64,000 bases of DNA from Apricaphanius iberus (taxonomy: Eukaryota; Chordata; Actinopteri; Cyprinodontiformes; Aphaniidae), in assembly GCA_028564705.1 (NCBI GenBank), contig JAPXFQ010000899.1, forward strand, positions 1,984,001-2,048,000, written 5' to 3'. The notes beneath the pieces are model-generated. The model had not been told where the DNA came from. It made no database searches and was given only the letters and a program-made list of their open reading frames with translations. The number at the start of each line of letters is the position of its first letter. The first letter of the stretch is position 1. This document shows, in pieces, positions 33,591-45,914 of this stretch. The translations under genes were made by a program, and so were the position numbers.

Positions 33591-34467
33591 TAGGGTTGGG
33601 CATCAAGAATCAATTACTTTTTAAAATGTTTTTCAATACCGAGTCTGCTGACGAGAAGATGAACCCTTTGAATACCAAAAAAGAAGAATCCGTCAGAAGT
33701 GTTAGCGTTACTGTTAAAGTGGAAAGTGTGTGGAGGTGATCTGAAATGTGTCTTTACATAGGCAAACAAACAACAACACAGCTTAGTGCGATACCCGTAA
33801 GAAATAACCATCCAACCATCAGCCTAGCACCGCACTGCAGTCCAAAGCCGATTAGTAAAACAGTAAAATATGTCTGATGTCAACATGGAGGCGAACGGTC
33901 TGCAATGGCAAAGCTTATTTTAAGCAGGCAGTTGACAATACTCCACGATGTGCTATGCTTCCTCTGTTCACCTTCACGCCCAAGGGAAATGGAACAAATA
34001 GAGGAGTTCCATAGAAAGGTTTCTGATTTTATAATGTACTTGCATCTAATCTGCACTGGATTGTTTAAATTTTTTTGCACCAGGATTGTCCAGCAGTGGG
34101 AGCACTGCCTCATGTTTTACTTTCAGCGTCAGGCACTCAGGATGTTTGGAAATTGGTTTTCTTGACATTAAAAAAAAAAGAAGAAAAAAAAAAACTCCTG
34201 AAAAAATTTTACCACTGGAAAAAAGTTAATAGAAAACAGCCCTATTATTAAAGTAAAGTAAAATGTAAATAGAATAAATACCCATGGAGAATTTTAGACT
34301 ATTTTATTCAGTAAGACTAGGTATGGTTAGCTAGCTCATTTAGAATATGCAAAACAAACAAAAAAAAAAGAAAAGAAAGAAAGAAATGAATCATTTGGAA
34401 CCAAAATCGAAACAAGGAATTGGAATTGGAACTGTAATAGCTCAAATTCAAACGGTGCCCAACCCTA
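33591..34467. repeat. hAT-type MITE with TAGGGTTGGGCA termini
   Basis: Left TAGGGTTGGGCATC pairs with right GGTGCCCAACCCTA. The flanking 8-mers CTTGTCAT and GTTCTCAT agree at 6 of 8 positions, compatible with an old hAT duplication. Length is 877 bp with no coding capacity. Confidence 0.75.
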
Positions 34468-35159
34468 GTTCTCATACAGTTTAACAGGCAATTGAGCCAA
34501 ATACTGAATAACTGTAAACTGCTGAATTTGACGATAGATTCAAATCTATATTTCACTGCATTTCTTTTGTTCTTTGTTCATTTCGTACATGGTTATGCAT
34601 TGCGTTAATCAAAAATAACGTATAATATAATTATAATTTATAATTGTAATTATAATAATTATACATAATAATTCTGGTAACTGAATGAATGGTTTTGTCC
34701 AATTTAATATCAGACAGGGAGAAAAAAAAGGTTTGATGTGGCTTTTTATGAATCTAGCCAATAGGTTTTGTACAGATCATCAGAGTGCTTAGACAGACGT
34801 TAATAAGTAACAGATACCAGCAAGACACTCTCAGACCTTATTCCTTAAACTCTTCAGTGTAAAGTGCTTTTACCTTGTGGGACCAGAATCAGGACTGTGT
34901 AGGAGAGATTGCAAAGGATAATCTTTGACTATCATATACTGGAAAGATTCTTAGCATGGCAGAGTTCTGGGTGCACGGTTTGTCTTACAATCTGGCTAAC
35001 ATGCTAACAAAGATGCATCTTTGTTATAGAAGAAGCTAATTTTTACAGGATTTAAGATTCAAGATATCATACTAATTATCACAGCTGCGAATAAGACCCA
35101 CGTAGCCAACATTGACATCATCATCTTTGTTTTAGAGACATCCTGTGGTCCATAAACGG
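34468..35159. other. Intergenic, no gene seen
   Basis: Very AT-rich around 34600-34700 (alternating TAATTATAAT-type sequence). No gene recognised. Confidence 0.45.
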
Positions 35160-35525
35160 TGATTGGCTGTGGCTGCCGTGGTGCTCTCCAGGTAGTGCTT
35201 GGGTGGAGGTGGGGGTCTCAGCATTCCCTCCTTTGGGCGCTCTGGGTCAGTGCCTTGGCTGCTGCTGTTGATCGGCTGCTGCTGATGCAGACGGCTCATT
35301 TGATGATGTTTCCTTAGCCTGGCTCATTTGTATTCAGCGCAATGTCCTTTTCGATTGCATTTAACTGTGTCTGTGCATGAGAGTTGGGTTGGGGGGTATA
35401 ACTGGGATCATGATTTTAAATCTGCACAGGAGAGATGAGAATGTGGTTTAGCTGGGGTATTTAATCCGTAAAGTACCTTGAGATGCATTTCTTGTCTGAA
35501 AAGCACTCTTTAAATAAAGTGTGGT
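35160..35525 (+). mobile_element. LINE family C 3'-end fragment
   Basis: Shares CTGGGTCAGTGCCTTGGCTG and later motifs, in the same order, with the 3' UTR at 5700-5935. It ends CTTTAAATAAAGTGTGG, a typical LINE tail. Confidence 0.7.
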
Positions 35526-35712
35526 TTGATTTGATAAACATCTTTTTTGTTTTCTTCAGTGTTTTTTTGGTTTTGAGTCACAAACAGAACATGATATCAT
35601 ATTTGTACTGTAGGCTGCAGATGCTTACCTGTTTCCAATTCTTCCATTTAGACACACAGCAGTTTGAATGTTAAAGTAAATCTTGATGAACTTACTCTGA
35701 GAACACAAAAAC

Positions 35713-35800
35713 AGAACCACATTTTTAGTTTTCTTTTTGTGTTCTTGGAGTAAATCTCAACAAGCTTACTCTGAGAACACAAAAACAAAAATGTGGTTCT
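35713..35800. repeat. Imperfect hairpin overlapping a direct repeat
   Basis: 35713-35752 pairs imperfectly with 35767-35800 (AGAACCACATTTTT against AAAAATGTGGTTCT, and GTGTTCTTGGAGTAA against TTACTCTGAGAACAC). The segment CTTACTCTGAGAACACAAAA also occurs as a direct repeat at about 35691 and 35765. Confidence 0.85.
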
Positions 35801-36114
35801 GAATCTCTCTTTGGACTTCCTGCACTGTTCTGCGTCCATTTTTTTAATCATCTGCCTGCTTGGAAACATCTGCAGAAGAGAGATGTTTTTAGGTAAACAG
35901 CTGTCAACCAGCTTTTTTCTCTCTTATGGCCATCTGTCTTTCCAGTTTTTGAATGACTCATTTTTATTTTTCATTTCTGTTACGTACAGCCACATGTGCA
36001 GTTTCAGTTACATTCTTTTGGCATTGTTTCAACAGGCGAGCGTCACTAATAGAGGTGCATATGTTTTTGTTGCCCCATCTTAGAGTTGATGCTCATTGGT
36101 GATCTGGGCCTTGT
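35801..36114. other. Intergenic, no gene seen
   Basis: Short AT-rich stretch; nothing recognised. Confidence 0.4.
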
Positions 36115-37430
36115 GATAAGGCCAAGAAAGGCAAGGCAAGTTCATTTGTATGGCACAATTTAAACAGCAAGGCAATTCAAGTTGCTTTGGGTGATTAGGG
36201 TATAACATATAAGCGGCAGTAAAACATCAGTAAACATTAGATGCACACAACAAAAGACACATTAAAAGTTATGTCATTCTAGCTACTATTAATTACTATT
36301 AATTAATTAAATACTCAAAGGCAGCTCTAAACAGATGGGTTTTAGCCTTGTTTTAAAACAGCTCAGTGTTTTGGTAGATTCTCAGTGGTCTGGAAGTTTT
36401 TTGAGGTAAGTGGAGAATAGGAACTGAAAGTCGTGTCTCATCGTTTGCTTTTAATTCTATAGGCATGATTAGTAGACTAGAGTTGAAAAACCTGAGTGGT
36501 TGGGGGTGTCGACATAGTTTCAACAGATCTTCAACATATTTTAGTGCTAAGCTATTCAGTGATTTATACACTAGAAAAAATATTTTGAAGTCTATTCTAT
36601 GAGCTACAGGGAGCCAGTGTGAGGACTTTCGAAGTGGGATGATGTGCTCTACCTTCCCAATTCTAGTGAAGATACGAGCAGCAGCGTTCGGGATCAGCCG
36701 CAGCTGTCTGATTAACTTTTTATGCAAACCTGTGAGGACACTGTTGCAGTAATCAAGATAAACTTGAGGATGAGTTTTTTTTAGATCCTATTAGGACATT
36801 AGTCCTTTAATCCTAGTTCTTTATCCCCATAGCCATCATGGTCTACAACATCTCCTTGAAAAATGAATTATTTATGAGCTACAACAACATTTAATTTCCT
36901 TCTGGGATCAATAAAGTATTTTTGAATTGAATGGAATTGTATTCTTCAGATAATAGAAGGCTGACCTTATAATAGCGTTTATGTGACCCTGTAGGTTCAG
37001 GTCTGAGTCCATTACTACAACTATAGATTTGGTGCATGTTTAGTTGTTTCTAGCTGTATTAGCGGAAGTTTTTGCTGAAACTTGATCATTCCTCCTTGTG
37101 TCCAAAAATAATTAGCTCATTTTGGGTTTTTTTCTTCTATTCTGCTTGATAAAGTTACAGCATGTCCATCCATTGATTTGCTAAATGCATTCACTTAGGC
37201 TTTGGATGGGTTCAAGGTCACCTGGAGACATTGTAGAGTTGAGTATTATCTACATAGTTATGTTAACAGATCTTATTGGTTGTTATAATCTGGGTTAATG
37301 GGAGTATGTAGATATTAAATAGGAGGGACCCCACGAGAGTGCCATGGGGCACCCCACATGCGATTGGTAAGACAAGGGGTACAGAGGACTGCAGGAAAAA
37401 GGACAATGATTTTCTAAGCTACAGACATTT
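36115..37430 (-). mobile_element. CR1/L2-type LINE 3' half (family A, minus)
   Basis: From right to left on the minus strand: a CGVPHGTLVGSLLFNIYILP-like segment near 37300-37360, the CLQVTL-type segment matching the MSPGDFDPIQ region of the 15760 copy near 37230, then an open frame 36353-36727 (LRLIPNAAARIFTRIGKVEH, then SHWLPVAHRIDFKIFFLVYK), then the 3' tail near 36120-36200. It is interrupted by a LINE family B tail at 36781-36940. Confidence 0.8.
36781..36940 (+). mobile_element. LINE family B 3' tail inserted in family A
   Basis: AGCCATCATGGTCTACAACA, CTCCTTGAAAAATGAATTAT, GGGATCAATAAAGTATTTTT and a GAATTGAATGG tail match the reverse complement of 37795-37900, the 3' end of family B. 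The orientation is opposite to the surrounding family A copy. Confidence 0.75.
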
Positions 37431-37436
37431 AAGAAC

Positions 37437-39432
37437 AGAGGTGGGACCAAGTCATTGCTTTGCAAGTATCAAGTAAATACAGGCAAGCCTGAGTCAAGTC
37501 TCGAGTCTTAAACATCAAATTTCAAGTCATATTGAGTAATTTTTTTAAAAACAATTTCATTTTCAACATACATCATAAACAATGTTCTTTTTAAAATCTT
37601 TATTTATTTGACTGTTTGATGAAACAAGTGCAACTGAACTTAGAAAATGTAGAAAAAGGTTTTGCTGAACTCAAATCTCTATGCTGTACAGTTTAATCTA
37701 ATTTAGCTAATAAGAATAGTCTTCTATAATTTCAAAGATAAACTGCTAAGGATGAATGAGATTCTACAAAATAATATTCAAATTCAATTCAAAATTCAAT
37801 TCAGTTCAACAATACTTTATTGATCCCAGAGGGAAATTAAGTGTTGTTGTAACTCATTACTAATTCATTTTTCAAGGAGTTGTTGTAGACCATGATGGCT
37901 GTGGGGAGAAAGGATTTTCTGTAGCGGTCTTTGTTGCAGCGAAACTGAAGAAGCCTCTTGACTGAAGATACTGTGTTGCTGTAGGATAGTCTCATGAAGA
38001 GGATGCTCAGGGTTGTCCATAATCTTTTTAATTTTATGAAGAATTCTTCTTTGCACTATTATCTCCAGTTGCTCCACAGGTGTACCCAGAACAGAACCAG
38101 CCTTCTTTATCAGGTTGTTGAGCCATTTTAAGTCACTGGCTCTGATGCTGCTACCCCAACAGAAGATGGACAAAGAGATGACACTCTCCACCACAGACTT
38201 GTAGAAGATTTGCAGCACATTGCTGCAAACCTTGAAGGACCTCAGCTTACTTAAAAAGTACAGTCTGCTCTGTCCCGTTTTGTAGACTGCTTCACTGTTG
38301 ATTCTCCAGTCCAGTCTGTTGTCCAGGTCAACTCTGAGGTATCTGTACTCCTCCACGTCTTCTCACATGAAAACAGTCTTTAACTTATCCCTGCTTCTTC
38401 TGAAATCTACAATCATCTCTTTTGTTTTGTTCACATTCAAGGAAAGATGATTGTTTCCACACCATGCCACAAAGCGGTCCACCAGCTCTCTGTATTCAGC
38501 TTCTTTTCCATCTCTAATACACCCAACAATTGCAGAGTCGTTTGAGTATTTCTGCAGATGACAGGTCTCTGTGTTATACTGGAAGTCTGAGGTGTACAGA
38601 GTGAAAAGGAACGGTGAGAGTACAGTCCTTTGTGGTGCTCCTGCGCTGCTGACCAGCTGGTTTGACACACAATCCTTCAGTCTCACAAACTGTGGTCTGT
38701 TTGTCAGGTCGTCATTAATCCAACTGATTGTTGAGGCCTCCACTTGTGTCTTCAGGAGTTTCTGACAAAGCAAATCAGACTGAATTGTGTTAAATCCACT
38801 GGAGAAATCAAAGAACTGCTTCATCCAGATAACAGTGAGTTGGTTGAAGCAGGTTGATGATGGCATCTTCAACGCCAACTACATTGCGATAAGCAAACTG
38901 CAGAGGGTCTTGATAGGTTCTAGTTTGCTTACTCAGGGGGTGATTTCAGGATGATATTTAGATTTGTAAAAGTCACAGGTAATTACTTAAAGAGCAACTC
39001 ACCCCATTCCCAAATCTTACTCGACCTATGTTTCTGTTTTAAAAAATGTAGGTTTTGCCTACAGACAGCGGGTTAGGATTGCTTCATTTTTTAAATCTAG
39101 CAATCTGATTGGCTGTTCTGCAGCTCTCGCACACATACGTACACAAAGACAGTCTCCATTTGTTACGGCAGGATCAGAGTCACAGGATGAGTAAAAAGAC
39201 ATAAAATTGCACAATTTTGAAATAATAGATGTTTAAAACTATAATAACTGGTTAAAACATCAGGTCTTTTCAAGCACATCTGTTCAAGTCCGAGTCAAGC
39301 CCCAAGAATATTGTGTGGAAGTCCAAGTCAAGTCAAAGTCTTTGAAAATGTTTCAAGTCAAGTATCAAGTCACAAAATGAATGACTTGAATCTGAATCGA
39401 TTCCAAGTCATGCGACTCAAGTCCAGACCTCT
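37437..39432. repeat. MITE with AACAGAGGT termini, carrying a LINE
   Basis: The left end AACAGAGGTGGGACCAAGTC and the right end, which ends GTCCAGACCTCTGTT, are inverted. Subterminal regions are rich in CAAGTC/GACTTG motifs at both sides (37440-37530 and 39270-39425), a hallmark of a known fish MITE type. About 1.1 kb of the interior is a LINE family B insertion. Confidence 0.75.
37795..38900 (-). mobile_element. Non-LTR retrotransposon (family B), reverse-transcriptase pseudogene
   Basis: The minus strand is open from 38878 to 37865 except for one TGA (38363-38365). Motifs in order: FDFSSGFNTIQSDLLCQKLL, SSAGAPQRTVLSPFLFTLYT (the usual PQGTVLSP with Gly changed to Arg), KYSNDSAIVG in place of the YADD/YSDD catalytic box, WCGNNHLSLNVNKTKEMIVD, then EEYRYLRVDLDNRLDW and KKAGSVLGTPVEQLE. 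This order fits jockey-superfamily reverse transcriptases. The changed catalytic Asp and the stop make it inactive. The 3' tail (37795-37860) contains the TTTATTGATCCCAGAGGGAA motif. Endonuclease and 5' end are missing. Confidence 0.88.
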
Positions 39433-39880
39433 GTTTTAGAGTAAATCAGATTCAATGCAACTTTTAATTGATCTAAATATAGTATTTTTGCTGATTTGAC
39501 TGGAACTAGCAGTCTAAATATAATAAATAAGTCATTAAATGACGTGCATAATTTAAGTAATAAAAGTGAAATAAAATTTTATGTTTCTTGTTTCAGAGGA
39601 ATGTCTAGAGAGAATTACATTTGAGACCCAGAAAGACCCCTGACTCTAAATATCTGTCTCCCTGTTCAGCAGTTAAACCTTAGAAAAACACATCCCTCAT
39701 TTCAGCTTCATCAATATATATTTCCCTAAACTTACACAACTCAAATCTGCTTTCATTGTGCAACACCTGTGAAAACACTTTGTCATTCGAAAGGAAAGAG
39801 GCACACTGAAAGAGAAAAGAGGGAATTAATGCACAAAAGAGGAAGGGGAAAAGCTAATGTGTTTGTTTAAATTAGAATCA

Positions 39881-39917
39881 GAAAATCTGTGCACCAGTAT
39901 CTGGTGCACAGATTTTC
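39881..39917. repeat. Perfect 17-bp inverted repeat with 3-base loop
   Basis: GAAAATCTGTGCACCAG (39881-39897) is followed after TAT by its exact reverse complement (39901-39917). It lies 7 bases from the end of a Tc1 derivative. Confidence 0.95.
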
Positions 39918-39924
39918 AGAAATA

Positions 39925-40372
39925 TAGTACAGGCCAAAAGTTTGGACACACCTTCTCATTCAGTGCGTTTTCTTTATTTTCATGACCATTTACATTGTAG
40001 ATTTTGACTGAAGGCATCAAAACTATGAATGAACACATATGGAATTATGTAGTACTTTTACAAAAAAGTATGAAATAACCTGGCCTCCAAAGTCACCGGA
40101 CCTGAACCCCATCGAGACCATTTTGGGTGACTACATCTTGAAGCTAAAGAGAATGCAAAGCAGTAATCAGAGCAAAGGGTGGAAACTTTGAGGAATATAA
40201 TATATAACACATGTATTCAATTATTTCACACGTTTTGTTTAAGTACATACAGTAATTCCATATGTGTTCATTCATAGTTCTGATGCCTTTAATTGAGAAT
40301 CTACAATGTAGTCATGAAAATAAAGAAAACGCATTGAGTGAGAGGGTGTGTCCAAACTTTTGGTCTGTACTG
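39925..40372 (+). mobile_element. Internally deleted Tc1-like element
   Basis: The ends (left TAGTACAGGCCAAAAGTTTG, right mirrored CAAACTTTTGGTCTGTACTG) are flanked by TA. The interior keeps only a transposase C-terminal piece at 40081-40192 (WPPKSPDLNPIETILGDYIL, ending SNQSKGWKL stop). It contains the third catalytic residue but not the first two. It could be moved only by an enzyme from elsewhere. Confidence 0.88.
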
Positions 40373-40374
40373 TA

Positions 40375-43300
40375 TATGGTGAAGAAGAATTTAGGAAACC
40401 AGCTGGTTATTAATCAACCACTGCCTCACTACATTAAGCACAAATATACTAAGAGAGAAGAGACTGAGGGTCTCTACTTGACTTCAACGGTCAGTATTCT
40501 GTCTCTGGAGTTGCCTTTTTCCAGCCGACCTTCCTTGTGCCACACCTGCTTCACTCTGTGATTGAGAGAATCTATTTTTGGCTGAGTTTGTCCGCCTTTG
40601 TAGTTCTCAGGGGAAACTCAAAACCTTCCCTATCTGTTTTATATGTTTCTACCCTGAACCACCAACACAGTTTCACTACACAACTGGTAGATCCATTCAC
40701 ATCTGCTGCAGAGATTTGGGACACCATTATTTTATCATGCGACACAGTATATGTATCAAACTGTAGTTTAGTGTACTTTAGGGGTTAGAATGATTGAAAA
40801 CTGTTTCTGATTTCCAAACACCAAAGGTTCACACCTATTAACAGCCATGACCTTGGCTGAAAATGTGAGACCATGGATCTGCTTCTGCTGTTATTTTAGA
40901 CTCATCTTTATTTCTTTTTTTCTGTTGCATAATACAAATCCTACATCTTTTTGCCAAAATTCCGACTTCTAGGAGTAAGGGTATTTTTCTTAAATGTTAG
41001 ATAATTAAATTTCGGAAAATCATGGACTTCCTTAAGTATTCTAAATCTTGTTGTCAAAACATTGTCTAAAAACCTATAATTTATTTTGTAAATGTAAAAA
41101 CATCCATAAAATATTACACTACTATCATTAAATGTTGTGGAGGGTGGGTTACTGGTGCAACTCACTCAGCAGAATAGACGGACTGATCGCGTGTTTGCTG
41201 GCTGTGACCAATTTTTGATTTCTGTCAAGGTATGGCCTGCTGATAACAATTTTTTGGCAACAATTATTTTTACATTCAGAAAAAAAGACCTCAAAAGAGA
41301 AAATAAGTTTGACCTGGAGCCAAACCTTACTGTGGTTTAAAAAAAAATGCAGACAAAAGCCTGATCCCCTTTCAATTCTCCATTGTTGCTTTACTTGACA
41401 GAGAAATCATTCACTCAGAAGACTTTTCAGATAGCAGGGAGTCCTCCACCTCTCGTTTGTCTCCATTCTTCATGCTGCTTTGCTTTAATGTGGCTGGAGT
41501 TACAGCCGAGAATACGTTGCAAGACGAAGGATTTCACAGTTTAGGTCTGCACATAAATGTCTTGTATGTGAACAGATTAAAACAAGTGCTGCCTTTTATA
41601 TATAATACATGGACATTTCCAGTTTTGATGCATCTAATTAACAAGAACAATAAAGCATTTTATTTTGTATTTTGTGGTTTTTCACTGATCATTGGTCATA
41701 GCTGATCAAGCCTTCCCAAAACTGTCTGTTTTCCATTAATGGCATAACTTCCCAGCATCTTAAATCATTTTAGTATGCAGGAAGGAAAACCACCAGACAG
41801 GCTCTTCACACGTTTTCCTTCATCTGTGTTCATGTGGATGGGAAGGCTGGCAGCGATGTTTCATCAACTCTTTCAGCCTTTATTTCTGTGAACAAGGAAG
41901 CAGTTCTCAGACATGAATGCCACTGTACACATTTGACAGACAATGTCAGAAAATACTAAAAATATCTTCCTTCCAAAGTTCAACAACAGTATAAACGTTT
42001 GTGTGCTCTGCTCATTATTCTTTCGGGATATATCAGTTATTAAAAGATTAATAGTTCTTAAAGGAGGCTGTTTTTATTGCCTGACTTGAATGTTGGTCTG
42101 TGTGCTATGCATTTATTTCAGTTTTGCTGATTTTTAGGAAAAAATGCATGACGTAAAATGAGCAGAAATAAACACTTCGACCCAATAGGATAAGATTCAT
42201 GAACACATATTCAGCTAACAATCAAAATGATGGAGGATCTTCTTCAAACTTACCTAACAGTTCAGTCATTACAGTGCAAGACAAACCTGAACCTTAATTA
42301 TCCCTGTACTTGACATATTGACTCTACCATCAGATCTAAGTTTGCTGCTTCTTGTATATTTTTTCTCATTTTTCTTATCCTCTCTGCTAAAAACAATACA
42401 AAGGCACAAATACACTTTGTATTTGAAATGCAGCCTGACTGTCATTCCTTTTTTCTCCCAGCATTTTTCTTATATGTGCAATTTGGATATGTGTGTGCTT
42501 CTCCCCACCTGAAAGCCCAGGAGTGCAGTGCACACATATTTGTACATGCAAGGATGCCAAAGCTTGTTTCTCGTTTTTTCAGTTATTCTGTATTTGCTAC
42601 AGAGAAAGAGGTTTCATTAATTTTCTTGGCAAGGGAAGACCTTTTTTTTAATGTTGCAATTAGAAGCTGCGATTAAGGTGCTGTAACACTGCTTTTGGTG
42701 CTTCAAGCCCATTGTCAACATGAAGCCTTGAAACGAAACTACTTCTCCATCAAGTTCTATAACAACCAAGCCATGCCCATGGTCCACAAGTCATTAATTA
42801 CCTGTCAATGCTGCAACCAAGCTCTCTATTCTGCTCCCAGAACACAAATGTGCTGCTACCATAATGATGACATTTTACTAATCCACTAAACATTCCACAA
42901 TATCTCAAACTGTCACGTGTACTTAAGAACACTCTATAGATAGTGTCAAATAGGTATAATTTCACTGCTTTTGAAATAAATTGTGCAAATTTTCATCATG
43001 AATAAAAAATTGCTGTTTGACAGAAAGGAGTCAGAGCGATGTGTTGGAAAAAAAAAGAAATGACAGACGAGCAAAACAGTTTCAGGACAGGAGTTAAACA
43101 ATAAATAGGATGAGATAAAGTCTACATGATAATTATCACTAATTTGAAAAGGAGGTAATGATAAGATAAGTCAGGCTTTGTGGAGTATAGATGGGTTGTG
43201 AAAAGAAAAACTGAGCCAGGGCCTCGGACTAAAATTGTCAGAAGATATATTTAACCACTAAGTGAACAATGTTGTGTTACAGAGCATGAGAAGAAACGTG

Positions 43301-44208
43301 GCACTAAACCAAAGTCTCATCTGCTAAAAGTGTTTTGTAGCAGAAAGGGCATATACCATCTCTGATTATGATATCATATGACTCATCTTAGGCTTTCTGT
43401 CCTCCTGTTTTTTCTTGTTCGTCTCCCACACACCAGTGAGCAGGAGGCGGGCGCTGAGAGGTGAAATATGCAGGAAGGAAGTTTAGACGGTTCCAGGTGT
43501 ACGCTCTGGACAATTAACGCACAGCAGCAAATTGTTGAACACTGTGTGAATATGAATTCCGGACATTATGCAGAGTTGTTAAAACATCTGGGTCCTTTAC
43601 AACCCTCTGTATGGACGTGCCTATGTGTTTTACTGCTCTTATTTTCATGCCTATGCAGATATCGGCAGTAAAGTGCAGGTGTAAATGTGTCCATCTGCAG
43701 TCCTCATTAAGATAACAGATTACAGTGCAAAATAGTGTGACAGAGACAGATACGAAAGGAAAAAAAAACTGGAACAGCTCACTGAAGATAAAGTGGGAAT
43801 TATGATCTAAAGACCAAAATAATTCCATGTCATGGAAATTGGACATTAAAAGTGCAGAAAATTCTAATGGCTTAGGTGTAATTTAATGCCTAATTTAGGA
43901 TGTGCTTATCTCTAAAGGCATATATTTGTTTTTTCCCCTGTCAACTCCTTTGGCTACTAAGGGTGCCCTCGACTAAGGATTTACACATTTGAATCAGAAT
44001 TGTCTAATCTTTCTATAGTCGACCAATAGTCAAATGATCCATGTGTGCAGGCTGCACGGGGGACAAAACGTATGGGTAATGTGTTCATTCTAATTGTAGA
44101 AGTTCTCCATTGCACATTATAGTTTGTGTTCCAAATGTAGTTTTGTTCTTCAGTTATCCTTTGAGTTATGTTGTCAGTGTATGGTGGTATTTGTCCATGC
44201 ACCGTCTA
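40375..44208. other. Unique intergenic sequence, no gene seen
   Basis: The longest stretch with few recognisable repeats. Only spurious ORFs occur. Segments 41760-41950, 42680-42890 (with TCATTAATTACCTGTCAATG) and 43430-43740 have balanced composition and no repeat hallmarks, so they are possible conserved non-coding DNA. Confidence 0.5.
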
Positions 44209-44938
44209 AGGCTGCATTCACACTTTTTCTGTTGCGTTCACATCGCACAGTTTGTCTGCGTCAGGCAAGGCTCCTAACGCATGTAGTGTGACGCATGTAC
44301 GTTGAAGCTTGCAACGCTTGCTTCTGAGCAAAAAAGAGTTTGTGGGCTGTGCTTCCTCTGATGCCGGACATTCTGAACTATGGTGGATCAAATCGAGAGA
44401 GTGGCTAGGCTTCAGTGCATCAGCACCGTTTGTTGATACACCCCAGTCTTCAGATGCGTTCTGAGCTTGGGGAGTTTAACCATTTGGTCTAGGAGCTGCG
44501 TATGGATGAGGTTCGCTTTCAGCCGCATCGGAGCTCAAATCTCCTACCAGGACACCAAATACAGGTGCTCTATTCTTCCCGAGGAGTGCCTGTCCATCTG
44601 TCTTCAGTAAATGTTATTTCTAATTTTTGAAATCTGCGTTCGTTGAAAACGTTTTAACTTCTCCCGATTCATTCAAGATAGAAGATGTAGTGACATCACT
44701 ACAGTGAGACGCTCTAAATGTTTGCTGCACTGTGTCAAGTCCGTCAAAAGTTCACTTAGCTGAACTTCGTCGCTTGAGTTTGCTACGTTGCCGGTTGCAA
44801 CACAAGTAACGCTTGAAAAGTTGACGGAGCCAAGGCACACAACACACCGCAGAGACTCTGACAGACTTGACCTTAGACTTTATATGTAATTTTGCCGCCA
44901 CTGACGCTGACGTTTGGGGCAGTGTGAACGCAGCATTA
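44209..44938. repeat. MITE with GCTGCATTCACAC termini
   Basis: Left AGGCTGCATTCACAC pairs with right GTGTGAACGCAGCAT. Related to the 8430-9081 element by its terminal GTGTGAACGCA motif and an internal CTGACGCTGACG stretch. Length is about 730 bp. No clear target duplication. Confidence 0.75.
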
Positions 44939-44979
44939 GTCCCGGTACTCGGTTTGATTGGGGGCCAAAATTGCAACAT

Positions 44980-45603
44980 TGTTGCTGTTTTTAGCTCGTG
45001 CGTTCACATTTACATTGGTGTTTTATTATCAGAAAGTCCAAAGCTTTGAGCAACAATGTCACCTCTGCACCTGCGGTGGTGCTGTTGTACAGCTGTGCTT
45101 CCTCCTGCCAAAGGCGAACTTCCAGTACAGCTGAATGTAAACAAACACGGAGAAGCTGCAGGTTGTAGCGTTTTTAGGATTGATCTGTTGTGTTTGGCAA
45201 ATGTGCCAGATCAAAACTGCAGCAGCAACTCAGGATGAGCATAGAATGAGGCAGAGGACTATGAGCATTGTGGAATGAGTAACACCACCTGATTACAACT
45301 TCCAGCACAGATGGCCTCCTTTTACAGATTTTTAGCAAAGTGTGTACTAGATCCAGCATTTATCTCTTCAGCATTAATGGTTGTTTAGATTGTATTCACC
45401 GCACCAAAAGCAGGAAGCGGACTAATTTACAGGGCATACTGGGTAAATATAATCTAAACAACCACCCATGCTGTATAGATAAAAGCTGGATCTTGTACAT
45501 ACCTTGCTCAATGTCTGTATAAGGAGGCCATCTGAAAGCTCTGGAGTTTCTGATAATAAAAAGCCAGTGTGAATGCAAACTGCACCAGCTAAAAACAGCA
45601 ACA
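44980..45603. repeat. Long fold-back element
   Basis: The termini TGTTGCTGTTTTTAGCT (44980-44996) and its exact reverse complement (45587-45603) are followed inward by further pairing: TTTTATTATCAGAAA with its mirror near 45550, CAGATGGCCTCC near 45307 with GGAGGCCATCTG near 45525, and AGATCCAGC near 45352 with GCTGGATCT near 45486. The left half carries about 250 extra bases (about 45055-45300), so the hairpin is asymmetric. There is no coding capacity. Confidence 0.8.
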
Positions 45604-45914
45604 CTACTCTGGAGGTTTAACTCAAAACCAGAGATTTTTTGTGTAATTTGATGCTAATACATTCATTGTAACCTCATGAATTGCATATAGACCTATGTTT
45701 CATTGTCAATTGCCTTATTTCTAAGATCCACAGGTGGAACCTGTATTAGGTTTGCTGTAAATTGAAATTCATGGCATTTTCTGCAGGAACTTTAATAGAA
45801 AAAACTACAAGACATCTATTTAATGTTGTGTAGACATTTATCAATTGAGCTTTAAAATATCTGTTGGAGTGTTACATTAATGACATAAATGGTTTAGACA
45901 AGCTTTAATAGTTG

